Shown here piece by piece: positions 48,086 to 59,924 of a stretch of 64,000 nt of DNA. Under the pieces are notes generated by a model. That model saw only the letters and a program-made list of their open reading frames with translations. It made no database searches and was not told the origin of the DNA. Origin of the DNA: Trifolium pratense (lineage: Eukaryota > Streptophyta > Magnoliopsida > Fabales > Fabaceae). Location: assembly GCF_020283565.1 (NCBI RefSeq), contig NC_060064.1, forward strand, positions 21,100,337-21,164,336. The letters run 5' to 3'. Every line of letters starts with the position of its first letter. Positions within the stretch are counted from its first letter, which is position 1. Both the position numbers and the translations under genes were made by a program.

Positions 48086-49822
48086 AATGATTTTTTTTTT
48101 TTAATGACAAAGGAAAAGATATGAAGGAAGAAATGATCCAACCTTCCTTAAATAACATAAGATCTCTGATAATTAAGGTCATGAGGAAAAGGGAAAATAT
48201 ATATAATAATATTTTATTAGAAGAATAATATTCAAAAGAGAAATGTATGGGGGGAAACTGGCCAAATAATTTAATATTCATTAAAGTGGCAAATCATTAC
48301 CTCTTTTCAAGCATAAAAAAATACAGGTAAAAAAAATAATAATACTATATAGAGTTATAATAAGGAATCTACATGACAATTATTCAAAATAAATAGGTCT
48401 ATGAGGAATCTATTAAAAAATGTCAATGAAAACAAAATAAAAATAAATCTTTTATAAAATGAAGTATAAAAGTATTTAATAATATTTATTCAACATCTAT
48501 TGTTATACAACTATATGGATAATCTAGATAAATCAATATACATAAATAGAAAAGACTATAAGGTATCGTTTGGTCAAACATGTTTTTGATATTCTTCTCC
48601 AAAAATATAGGAGTCGGGCCAAACAATTTTTGTTAATTAATTAATAAAAATAAGTTTCCTAATTTTTATGTGTAAAATACATCAATAATGAGGTTTTTAT
48701 AAAATTAATATATACAATTTTTTTTTGTGGAAAATCAACTTTTCGGCAGCTCTCCCTATTCGAATCCTCAAAAACACAAAACCATTATCCTATATTTAAC
48801 CGATACAATATTTTTTTTTTTTGTACATTAACTGATATGTTCATATACACTATTATTTAATCGCCCTTATGTCATGTCCCCATTATTGTTATTATTATTC
48901 TTCAAAAGTGCACTATTATATTTTTTTTTTCTAAAAAACTGAACTCTTATTATTTTTTTTTTTTAAAAAAAGGCAAGAATATCAGTATTCAATGTACTGG
49001 TAACTAAAAAAAAAAAATCCTGTAGAATTTTTATTCTTCAAAATATGAAATTAATAACATCAATAATTATACATGTATTTGGATTAAATTACAAAAAAAA
49101 ATTAACATTGTTAAAGAAAACTCTATGATCGGGTTTGAACTTTTCATCCTTCACACCGATATTTTTACACCGTGTAATAATATTTTAAAAAACATACAAT
49201 TTCCAAAATATTATTTACAACGGATTTAAAGTTTATGTCATTTAAATTATTAACATAAATTTTACAGAAATATAAATTTATTTGATATGTTATTGAGTCC
49301 TACTAAAATATAAAACAACAATTTTAATTTTATGAATTTAAAAAATATATCAAATTGTTTTAGATTTGTGTAAAAACTGTCATAAATGATTTAAATAATA
49401 TATACTTCTAATCAAGAGTTAGATTTTCTAATAAAGTGGTAGATTGTATAATATATTATTATTAAAAATGTTAAATTTAGAAACACAAAATAAAGATAAA
49501 ATATTGCAAACAAAAATTTTAATATTTGTTTATTAAATTTTTAAAATATTATATCGTTAAATATAAAATATTTAATATTTCATAAAAACTTATAATTATT
49601 GAAACATATAGCTTAATATATTGATTCTGAAATAGAAATAATAATTGCAAGCAACCATTATATTTCAGGTAAGCTTGTACAAAACCACCAAGAAAGTGAT
49701 CGAAATACACAACTGAAATAAAAACATATACTTCAGATAGTACATAAAGTCCTGTGATTATTTACATAGATAAAACAAACAAACAACAACAGTACAAACA
49801 GGACATCTTAGTAGACCTGGAT
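48086..49822. other. Non-coding spacer inside the Helitron
   Basis: Strongly AT-rich with many T and A runs and no supported frame. At 49155-49440 there is a diverged relative of the inverted-repeat element seen at 10530-10740 (acaccgtgtaataatat, gatatgttattgag), so at least one older insert lies here. Confidence 0.5.
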
Positions 49823-52206
49823 CTACTCTTTTTCAATCTTAACAGATTTCAATGTAACTTTAGGATATAGAACATCAGATTCTTCAAAAGCCTTGGACAA
49901 ATTCCTCTTAGAACTACCACCAGCAAACACTTTAGTAGGAGGAGCCAAAGCAGTTTCAGGAGTAACCAAAAGATCAGAGACAAATCCATCTAACTGAGTT
50001 TCTTCAACAATCTCTTCTTCAACAACCTCATCGTCAACATCATCAATTAACCCACCAGTTTCAGGAGATTTATTATCAATCTACAAATACATATTGAAAT
50101 CTTAGATAATTTGAATTATTTCAATAAAGAATAAGGAATTAATAATCTATAACAACCTCTTTGGTAGAAACTTGCAGCAGAGAAGGATTGAAAATTTGCA
50201 TAACGGATGCATCATTGCAAATTCGCTTGACCCTAAATGAACCATCAAATAAAACATGGGTTGAGGAAGATTTCTCAACCTTGAAAAGCAGTTTAGTACC
50301 AACCAAATCCTTCAGTTCACTTGGATAGAAACCAGCATTTTCAGCCTGATTATAAAAGTAAAAATCTACGTCAAATCACCGAAACAATAAAATTAGCCTC
50401 ATTGTACAATAAAACTGGTACTAATATAAAAATACCTTTCCAGCAGAAACCAGATCACTACACTGTTTTCCAATAAGGTTGAACATATCCGAATCGAAAA
50501 CAACAAAAATAGCATCACCAGTAGCATCGCGAACACGAAACTTGACTTTAAACCTGCAAAAATGATTTAAATTAATAAATTCAATAATAAACATATGAAT
50601 ATATATATTTTAAATATATAATAAACCATGTGAAATAAATAACAGTATTACAAACCTAGGCACCATATGAAAGACATGCTTTACACACCCTTTACAATAA
50701 TAGGCACCAGAATCAGCACTGACAATTCTATGACAACGACAGGCAGGATACCACCAGTCCTGCCCTTCAACCAAATCACTGATTATACCCAGCACAACAT
50801 ATATACCATCTTCAGATGAACCCAACAGACTTGAGATAGTGCTTTTTGGATTATCACGTATAAAATCTTCTTCAAAAGTAGGTTTGGCCCGAGGACCAAG
50901 TACAGGAACAACCCCGGTTTGGTCAAGCCCAGAAGAAATATCCCTTATAACAAATATAAATATAGTAAATGATCCCAGTAGTTTGCAAATATGAAATAAA
51001 TAACAAAAAAAATATATAAGACATAAAATGTAATACCCAATTTTTAATTCGACAGCCTCTGGAATATCAGGATTAATGAAAATCTGAGTAGTATTCATGA
51101 CATTTTGTAGAGAAACTTTATCTGAGAAGAAATAAACATAATAGATAAAAACAAAGTTAAATAATACCAATTTCACCCAAGTCTTTGCCATTAAAATTTA
51201 ATTTAATAAAAATAACAAAATATTGATTGGCAACAATGTACCTCTAAAAATCTTCAGCTTCGCAAACTGGACAGCTACAACCGGCAATCCTTCGGAAGTA
51301 TTCTCCATTTTCTTCTGAAGAATATCAACATAATCTCCAAACAATGCAACTTCACATTTTCCACTGCAAAATAACAAAAAGTTTAATATTAAAAAACATA
51401 TAGATAGACTGCCAAATCCAATTCAATAATTTGAATAAAAATTAATAAATGAAAACATTGAATTACCTCTTATCAGTCAATTCCATGACTATCATTTTTG
51501 TAACCCTTCCATCTTTAATGTATTCTCTCTCAACAGATATACCAGTCATTATACCCAGCACATCTAAATATACAACAACCACCAGAGAACAAAATTGACA
51601 TAAAAATGAAGAGATAAAAAAAAATTCTGCTAATGAAAAATAAAAGACAAAATAACTCAATTTAAGGAAAACAGTAATAATAATAACTAAATGAAAATAT
51701 AGACATACATACCAACCAAGTAATCATAATCAACCGTATGGGATAAAACATCGGAGATATTGCTAAAAGACAACCCAAACTTTGGTATGGAATCACCCTC
51801 ACAGATTTGGACTTTGGTTTTCATCTGGAAAAAAAACTTGTATGGATGCAGAGTGGTACGATAGCTACCACTGCTGGGTGCAACAGCCAAGTATGAAAGT
51901 TTATAAGTCTGACCCTCCATAATCTTAAGCTTAAAAAGATACAGCAGTTGTTTCCTAATAGTCGCATGAATCTTTCCTCCCTACAAAAATAAAATTAAGA
52001 AAGTTTATGTTACATATATAGGAAAAAATGAGTTAAAGGAAAATAAAGATATATACCTTTTCATCAATCAAGACCATTTCAATAGAATTAGTCTGGTCAT
52101 GATTCAAGAAATTAGGAACTTCCCAAACACGAATAACCCGAACCTTAACCCTCCATGATTCTCTTCCAGGAACAACATCACACAACATATCAAAAGATGG
52201 ATCCAT
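49823..52206 (-). CDS. RPA70-like single-strand DNA-binding protein (Helitron copy B)
   Basis: Nine exons: 52206-52057, 51980-51713, 51563-51467, 51363-51242, 51121-51037, 50943-50656, 50553-50436, 50345-50157, 50080-49823; 524 residues. Exons 1-6 and 8 have exactly the same lengths as in copies A and C (150, 268, 97, 122, 85, 288, 189). The N-terminal OB fold starts with WRVKVRVIRVWEV, and the zinc ribbon keeps the same cysteine positions (309, 311, 324, 327) in DWWYPACRC...YYCKGC. The last exon adds an acidic region (DDVDDEVVEEEIVEE) and a basic KRNLSK stretch, a possible nuclear signal. No defects are seen. It probably assists Helitron replication or serves as a host-like RPA paralogue. 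Confidence 0.88.
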
Positions 52207-54066
52207 CTGATTAAGGAGTAACTCAAACAAATACTTTATAAAATATGATATCACAAGTATACAAAAGCAAAGACAAAGACATATTTATACCCAAATGGGT
52301 CAAATACATAGATGATGCAAGTAATAAATATATGAATCAAATAAAAATGAACTGCCAAAAATGAAAATTATCTGAGCCAGATATCTGCCAGACTGAGTGA
52401 TATGACAAACCGTTCAGATCTGACAAAATACATCCCTTATGCAAATGCTGACAATGATCACAAACATATAAATGAAAAATAAATTATGAATTTCAAATAT
52501 AATAAAATAAATCAAGTAACAAAAGATAAATATAAATATAATCTTTCTGCAGACATACAATATAGTATATAAATATTGATAACAAAATAGTATTTTAAAA
52601 CATCCAATATGTTTTGTCATAGACTTTATTAAATAATCAAGTAATAAAAACTGGACAGGGTTGGTCAAAAGTTTAAAATGAACTGAATGTCAATGCTGAA
52701 TAAATAGAATATGGGAAAACATAATTAGATAGCAACTGACATTGTATAAAGGTTAATTTACACAAATATAACAGACAAACTGAAATTTTGACAATCAGTT
52801 CAATATATAGAAATCAAGTAAAATAGAAATCAAGAAATAATTCATCACATTTTATATAGTCAAAACCTTTTAAAAAAATAAATTAAGAAATTTAAGAAAG
52901 ATTGATTAATTCTTATAAAACTGGCGGAATAGTTGACTTGAGAAACATGAAACGAAAAAGTAAAAGGAGAGTATTAAAATTCGGCAAAAAAAACAATAAA
53001 CAATTTGAGACCCAACTGTAAACCCTAAATCATCAACAAAATTAAACAAATCTGAGGGCTACATATTTTTGATAAAACAAATTAAAAAAATCATTAGGGG
53101 AGAAAACAAAATAATTAGGGGGAGACCTCAATATTCAACCCATGTCGTTAGAGGAATTTTTTTGAAGTCTCAAGAGAAGAAGATGCAAAAGCAACAATTG
53201 GTAGAAACGTTTATGAATGGAAAGGTAAAGATATGCTTTCCATTGAAAAATAAAAGTAGAACTTGGGCCATGTGTTGTTAAAATCCCTACCGGAGGCCCA
53301 CTTAAAGCATGAACCATATAATTTTTGTATTTAGGCACAATTTTGTGTGGTATTATTAACAATAAACCATAAAACGTACTTAAAAAAGGTAATTGTTTAT
53401 AATTTTAAATCCAACTTAAAATGAAGTATAAGATAATCATTTATGTGGTATGGTTAATTACCATTGAAAATATCATTTCAATTTGTAAACATAAGAGGGA
53501 TATATGATATTAAAATCAATTTAAATCTATTTTTAAAGTAAGAAAATTGCAAAATTAATCATGTATCCGAGTAAACAAAAGTAATAATTAATTTTAACAT
53601 AATCCACCATCAATTGATTTAATTTATTAATATAAACTGAACAAAATTTCAATGGCCATTGAAGTACTAAATATTCAGGCCATTGGTTATCATTCATAAC
53701 CTTCAAAAAATGGCTATAAATTATATATAAAAATGCAACAATAGCAACGGCAATGATGACCAAATTGGCTAAAAAATAGGCAAGATAATTATTCCCATAG
53801 TAACTAAGAATAAAACAAATCCAAAACCAAAACACAAGCAGTCAAATTGATTCAATCACCAACTAATACCACTTATATATATATATAAATTTACACAAAT
53901 CTGGCAACAAATACCAATTATAACACATGATTTATAATAGCAAACAACAACGTCATCTGTCAGACACATTACAAAATCATAATTATTTAGTACTTAACAC
54001 ATTAGACCCTACATCTCAGCATCATTAAAATTACATCAAATAAAAATAAAGTTACAAACAACATTT
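52207..54066. other. Non-coding spacer inside the Helitron
   Basis: AT-rich with no supported gene. It should hold the promoter of copy B (near 52250) and the 3' region of copy C. Frames in it are short and of biased composition. Confidence 0.5.
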
Positions 54067-54146
54067 AACAATCTCTAGATCGCTTGTGATGATCTGCAAT
54101 TTCCTCAACAATCTCTAGATCGCTTGTGATGATCTGCAATTTCCTC
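54067..54146. repeat. 40-bp tandem duplication at the stop codon of RPA-like copy C
   Basis: The 40-base unit starting aacaatctctagatcgc occurs at 54067-54106 and again at 54107-54146. On the - strand the second unit holds the last codons of the gene and the junction creates its stop (TGA at 54107-54105). The first unit is an untranslated copy of the same end, so the protein end is hardly altered. Confidence 0.92.
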
Positions 54147-56346
54147 CCCAAGTGTATTATCAAATGAACCAGACAATCTTTTGTTTGATAAATATTCCCC
54201 ATGTTGATTGATCTCTTCAATCAAACCCGAGGGATAGACAACCTCGCTCATTACTGGCCTATAAACCTGCTAAATTAAAAACCATACATCAGAAACTATA
54301 AAAAAAAGCAAACACTATCTAAATGAAATCACACATCAACAATAGACAACCTTTGCAGGAGTATGGCGTGTTCCCTTAAGAGAAAAAGCATTGAAAATAT
54401 CTGGATCAAGACAAACCCTAGAAACTTTGAAAGCACCTTTGTATATAGGATTCAAAGAAGACACCATGACAATCTTAAACAACAATTTTAAACCTTCAAT
54501 TTTCATCAAAGCACTAGGTGGATTAATTCCTTCCAAAACCTGCTAAATTAAAACCATTGAAAAAAACACAAATCAAAAAAATATGGGAATAGAACAACAA
54601 CAAATGAGATGAATAATAGAGAATAAAGTAACAACCTTGGATGATGAAAGCTGAATGCTACACTTGGTACGGGTCAGGTAACGGACATCATCATCAGAAA
54701 GAACAAACATGGCATCATCAATGCCATCGGTAACATGTATTTTGACGCGAAACCTATATGCACGAAAATCCATTATTTTTTGTAGAGAAAAATATAAAAT
54801 AACAATAAACAACAATAACCACATAGATCAAAACAACTTTACAAAAAAACAATAAAAGGCTACCTAGGGACAAATTCAAACACATGCTTTGAACAACCTC
54901 TACAGTAATAATATCCAGCATTAATTATTAAACGTTTTGAACAACGACACGAAGGGTACCACCAATCTTCTCCAATTACCAAACCATCCACAACACCAGA
55001 TACAATAAATGGCCCATCAGCAGATGTAGATTTCAACTCAGCAATAGTTTTCTTTGGATATAGACGAAGAAAATCAACCACGACCGAAGGTTTAACGGGA
55101 GGACCAATTAACGGAACAGTCATTGCAGGTCCACCTCGCATTTTAGATAACCTATCAATAAAAAATGTGGAATATATCAAATAAACAGGAAACTCAATTT
55201 CTAATTAACTAAGTGAAACGAATAATGGAAGGAGAATGCTTATAGAGATATCCAATATACCTTCTTCCTAAAAGTACAGATTCATCAACTGGAGGATTAA
55301 ACAACATCCTAGTTAGATTTTGAATATTCTGTAAAAGAACACGACCTATACAAAAATACAAAAAACATTACAAATCGTTAGTTGATTTCCAATACTGGGA
55401 AAACATCAATATACATTTTCAAATTAAAAAATTTACCACGAAAAAATCTGATCTTGGCAAATTGAATAACAACCACCGGTAGACCTCCGTCGAGAGTGGT
55501 CATCATCTGAACCAAGTAATCAACAATTTCGCCAAACAGAACAACATGACAGAAACCTCTTCAAATTGCAAACATAAATCATCAAAAAATAAAAAATTAA
55601 CCACAAAGCAATAATCAACAAACAAAGTATGGATTACGATTAAAAAGATTAATATAAAACAACAATAACCTGTGATCAGATATCTCAACAACAATCATTT
55701 TGACACGTTGACCATCTTTAAGAAACTCATTCTGGGAAGATATACCAGTCATTACCCCCATAAAATCTATAGGTTAACAACCAAAATTTAATAGAAAATC
55801 AATGTAGAAAATAAATAACGAAATTCAAAAAACATATAAAACTTACCAACTAAATAATTACTATCACATGAATGAGAATTAATTTGGCCAATGTCCACCA
55901 ACGACAATCCATTCATTTTGATTGCTCGACACACCATTTTCTCCAAAATAGTAGTAGAATGAAAAAACAACCGACAAGGATGCCTAGTTGGCCTGCATAA
56001 TCCATAAGCATCAACAACAGAAAACGCAGATAAAGTATAAACTTCACCTTCAATAATAACAGCTTTAAACAAAGGAATCAAGTGTCTCCGGACAGTAGCA
56101 TGTATCTTGCATCCCTGTGAAACAATTTTGTGTAATAAGAAAAACATAAATACAATATATAAAATGAACAAAAATAAATCAAATAAAATATTTAACCTTT
56201 TCATCAAGAAGCACAAGCTCAATTGAATTTTCTTGCCCAGAAATTAAATTGGATTTGACCACCCAAAGACGAATCACACGAACCTTCAAACACCATGGAA
56301 AATTTCCAACACGAACATCACTTAAATTGCTATAAGCATCAACCAT
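54105..56346 (-). CDS. RPA70-like single-strand DNA-binding protein (Helitron copy C)
   Basis: Nine exons: 56346-56197, 56114-55847, 55766-55670, 55558-55437, 55345-55261, 55151-54864, 54753-54636, 54539-54351, 54266-54105; 492 residues. The exon lengths equal those of copy B except the last, which is shorter and lacks the acidic tail. The OB-fold start WCLKVRVIRLWVV and the zinc ribbon DWWYPSCRC...YYCRGC (Cys309, 311, 324, 327) are intact. It is the most 5' gene of the Helitron on its coding strand. The intron 3/exon 4 acceptor is an unusual GAAG rather than a pyrimidine-CAG. It ends in a 40-bp tandem duplication. Confidence 0.87.
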
Positions 56347-56689
56347 TGCGCCAAATAGCAAACAACCTAAAGCAAAACAAAATAAACCCAGATTTCGTTT
56401 TTTCAATAGCTTTTGAGGTCGTTATATACCACAGACATGAGCTTATGTAAAGCTTAACGCTAACAATGAACATGTTAATTTACAGATCTGAAAAGCAACC
56501 AGGAATGAAGGGAATTTTGCATACCGACAATCTGGAAAGCAAAGTATCGGTCCAGACTTCTGAGGTTAAGAGCGAATTGGTCGGTGACACGCGAGCAAGA
56601 GCAGGCAGCAATTCGGTTCAGCAAGGGGCAGAAACGCGAACCACCAAAAATTGGGTATCAACAGTGAAAGGTGGAGTTATCCCCTTCGT

Positions 56690-56702
56690 GAAGAGTATAG
56701 AT
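56690..56702 (-). other. Proposed Helitron 5' terminus
   Basis: On the - strand the sequence is A|TCTATACTC, with the element starting at 56701. It shares TCTATA with the 5' end of the small Helitron at 33902 and follows the A|TC rule. It lies 355 bases upstream of the first gene of the element. This is the best candidate, not a proven end. Confidence 0.55.
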
Positions 56703-56930
56703 TTTCTCTAAAATAAATTGTTTGAAAGAAATTGAGTTTGATTTTTAATGAGAATAATTTTTTTATCAAATTTTATTTACCTCGCGGTTGAATTCTGAAT
56801 TATCGAATTTTTTTTTTTAAACTGGAGAGTTATAACAAAAAATTCTAACTCAACTGATAAAAACTAGTTATGAATTATTGTGATAGACTTTCTCACCTAA
56901 TAAATAAGTGCGGTAATTATTCATAAATTA

Positions 56931-57000
56931 TAGCTCAACTGATAAAAAATTGTCCAAATTATTAGGGTAAATCTTACGATCAGGGTTCGAACCTCAACTT
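56931..57000 (+). repeat. tRNA-derived SINE-like unit
   Basis: An A-box-like tagctcaactga (56931) and a B-box-like gggttcgaacctc (56983) have tRNA spacing, as in plant SINEs. A weaker half copy (ctaactcaactgat) lies upstream at 56846. No A tail was resolved. Confidence 0.5.
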
Positions 57001-57435
57001 CCTTATTTATATGCGTAAGTTTATAATAGGGTTGTCATTTCACGAGAAAATAAAAAACAAAAATACTAGTACAAAAGAACTCCACCCAAGGGCCAAGACA
57101 AAAGTGATCACTGATCCAAGACGGGGCTGGTCACAATTCACATGATGTTTTCCTGTAAAAATGTGCAGAAAAAATTTGTACCAATAAAAAGAAAAAAAGG
57201 GGGTGGAATCCAATGATCCACCGACCACATTATATGTGAGATGGAGATGAAGAGAGTAAGGCATGCATGCTTTGCTGTCACTCTTCCTTTTTCATTTTCA
57301 CATGAGCTTCTAAATTAAGCATACCCCTACCCTATGCAAATATGCATGCTACTTCTGTCTAAGTGTTTATAAAGCTAAAAACCCATCAAGATATTTTAGG
57401 GCCATCACCAATTGTTGCACAAACAATTTACACAA

Positions 57436-57667
57436 GATGTTTTCTCTCAACCCCGCGTTTTTTTTATATTCCATGAATTTTCAATTTTATTCTTGAAAAA
57501 ATGTTGATTTGTAGAAACCGAAGTTTTTTTTTCTTGAAAACAAATTTCGATTTCTAAAAACCGAAATTTACTATGAATTTGCACTAAAAACGAACCGAAT
57601 TTTTCTACAAGGGCAAAATTGAAATATTGATGGTATAAAAGAATCACGGGTCGCGAGAGAAAGCATC
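57436..57667. mobile_element. MULE-type MITE, 232 bp, with perfect 9-bp target duplication
   Basis: The ends gatgttttctctc and gagagaaagcatc are inverted; the flanks are identical tttacacaa on both sides (57427-57435 and 57668-57676). Inside are 'aaaccgaa' inverted blocks and 'aagggcaaaattg', as in the 721-bp relative at 23809. It is non-coding. Confidence 0.85.
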
Positions 57668-57679
57668 TTTACACAAACA

Positions 57680-59515
57680 CAATGATGTGTACTTCTTTTT
57701 GACAAATGATGATGCACTTCTTAGGTACCATCCTCTTAATTAATTAAGCTGCATAAGGATATTTAGTTTAGGCTTATGTCGATGTAAGTGTTGCTCGTGG
57801 TTTATATAGTAGATGGTCAATACTATATATGTATGAAATAATAAATGAAATAATCTAATATTTCATTTTTTTTAATAAAAAAAATAAAAGGAGAAACATT
57901 GTAGTATGAGTGAGTGAATGATTGAAATAATCTAAATCTCTTTTTTCATTTTTCAATCATTTCCTCACTCATAAGGTATTTCATTCAAAACATCTTTATG
58001 GCGGTGAAGGAAGGATGTACGCCTTAATTTCTGAACGGTGTTTCATTTAAAATATTTCCATGGAGAGTGAGGGGTACCAAAAAAAAATTGATTTTTATAA
58101 GGTTTGCTACTTTAAAGTGCGAATTGTGTTTTTCCAGAATATTTTCATGGCGGAGTGAAGAATTTAAACACTGAGTTGGGATAAAAAAATTACCATTCTT
58201 TACTTAAGTAACGTGCGGGATATTTTGATAAATTAGAAAAGCGCACGAGTATTTATCGGGCGTGAAAAGAAATTTCTCTTAACTCTTAAGCCCGAGATTA
58301 TGAATCCCATAAAAGGGCCATTTATTATATTGGACGGTGGGCTGAATTAGTTGGGTCTGTGTTGATTGGTTACTCTGGGAAATGCTATTAGCACCATCGT
58401 TTTCCTATTACACTCCACAAGTTAATTATTATTATCACCCTCATTTTGGTAAGTACACATGCCTAGAAACTTTTCTAAAAGTCACTTAGTTTATAAATTA
58501 AGATTTTTTTAAAAAAATAATAGAATAAAATGAAAGTCACGTAGTTATATTATATTTTACTTATATGCATGCAAATAAATAAAAAATACCCACCCTTATG
58601 GATATGTAAGATGGAGAAACATGAATAAAATTAACTCTCAATTTAAAAATATTTCACTTTGCATTATGGTGAAGGTAAAATATACCAACATATACATGAT
58701 AACATTATTGTAGACTAAACTCTTATACTAACCTACAAAATTCTTTATGTATGGTTATTAGATTATTTCAAACATGACATTGTCAATATGAAGATGATGA
58801 ACAATACACATAACATGAACTAAACTCGACATCCCACCTTGAAAATAGATGCCGCCCATTTTGCAATAAAAACTTTGTAGAAGACTACCATTAGAGTTTC
58901 TAAGCAAACAACCACAAATTGAGAAACAATTTATTTTACTATTAGCTTCATCTACATTAAACTTAAAAATACATGTAGGAGGGGGCTTCCATTTCTAAGG
59001 GAATAGGTTTTTTTTTTTTTTTTTTTTTAAATCAGCAAAATTTTATTAGTATGTGACAATCTAAGGGAATAGTTTATCCAGATCTCTCCATATAAGACAT
59101 TGGTTTTGCAATACCATTAACTACCATTTGCACTTCACTAGCTATATGAATGAACAAATTAGTTATCAGTTAGATTACTGATTTCATCATGATACTTCCA
59201 TAAAACATTAACAAAAACATCAAACAAGATCACTCAACTTTATAGCGTATTTTCAATATCTTCATTTTCAAGATTCAATTCTAGCCAAGGCCCGGACTAA
59301 AGAATTTAATCCAATAATCTGGTCTCATGATAGAGGATCAAAACTTCATTGCTTATACCTTGTTGGGCATAAGGGGAAGTCTCACTCAATTGAATCAACA
59401 CGTGAAACTAAGAACAACCAAACAAACAACTTTAACTCAACATACCACATTTTTATCCAAAATCTTAATATATTGAATTTATAGGTTATCTTACTTATAT
59501 CTTGAGACATACAAA
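57680..59515. other. Spacer without recognised gene
   Basis: AT-rich sequence; I see no coding exon with support. It contains T/A runs (59010-59030) and scattered short repeats only. Confidence 0.5.
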
Positions 59516-59626
59516 ATGACTTTAGATATTGTTGCTTGCGTAATGTTGTTGGCTTATTTGGTGCCCCTTAGTTCTGCTCTTGGTAAAGTGAAAAGAGAGA
59601 ATAACTTAATGTTTGACGTGATAAAG
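59516..59626 (+). CDS. Possible first exon of a secreted protein (signal peptide)
   Basis: The ATG at 59516 opens 37 codons with a good signal peptide: a short start, a hydrophobic core (IVACVMLLAYLVPL) and a small-residue cleavage region (SSALG), then a charged stretch (KVKREN). It ends in AAG followed by GTAAAC, a consensus donor, in phase 0. No partner exon was identified; a short open block at 62289 (KVQCNYKVEDYYDKAC) follows an AG but is too far away to link with confidence. A partial, broken resemblance to this exon's 3' half occurs at 63715-63785. It may be a gene fragment. Confidence 0.3.
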
Positions 59627-59924
59627 GTAAACTTGTAAACTACAAAAGTAAAAAAAAAAATAAATAGTAAGGTTAGTAACCATTTATCGTACTGACAACT
59701 AGTATTAAATTACAAGGCATAGCAAACACAATAAAAGGATGAGATTTCAAGTAAGGTAGCTGCATTTGTAACAAAGTAGAGATGCTTGTTTTATTGTCAA
59801 TGTATGGGTTTGAGACACATTAAAATTATTTTTTATAACACATAACTGGAATGGTTAGTTGCAGTCTTGATGAAACTAGGTGTGTGGTTTGAGGCTTTGA
59901 GCCTTTGATAACCCTCGACCTTCA

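Larger units (their letters stand above)
34156..56701 (-). mobile_element. Large Helitron (22.5 kb) with RepHel, RPA-like genes and a B3 gene
   Basis: The 3' terminus on the - strand is clear: a perfect 15-base hairpin (ccgtgc-gac-gcacgg), 11 more bases, CTAG, then T. The proposed 5' terminus is TCTATACTC at 56701 preceded by A (T at 56702 on +), upstream of the first cargo gene. Between them all six genes lie on the - strand: three complete and one truncated RPA70-like genes, RepHel and a B3-domain gene. RepHel defines the superfamily: rolling-circle DNA transposons that replicate through an HUH initiator and helicase. All frames are open and all splice sites consensus, so the element looks young. 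The 5' end is an inference from the TC rule and position; the 3' end and gene content are seen directly. Confidence 0.75.

Noticed and set aside
56466..56711. 81-codon + strand frame at the Helitron 5' end
   Set aside because: It lies opposite the element's leader, spans the proposed terminus and has no recognisable features; treated as chance.
56931..57000. Possible tRNA gene
   Set aside because: A- and B-box-like sequences are present but no cloverleaf can be drawn; a SINE-like repeat fits better.
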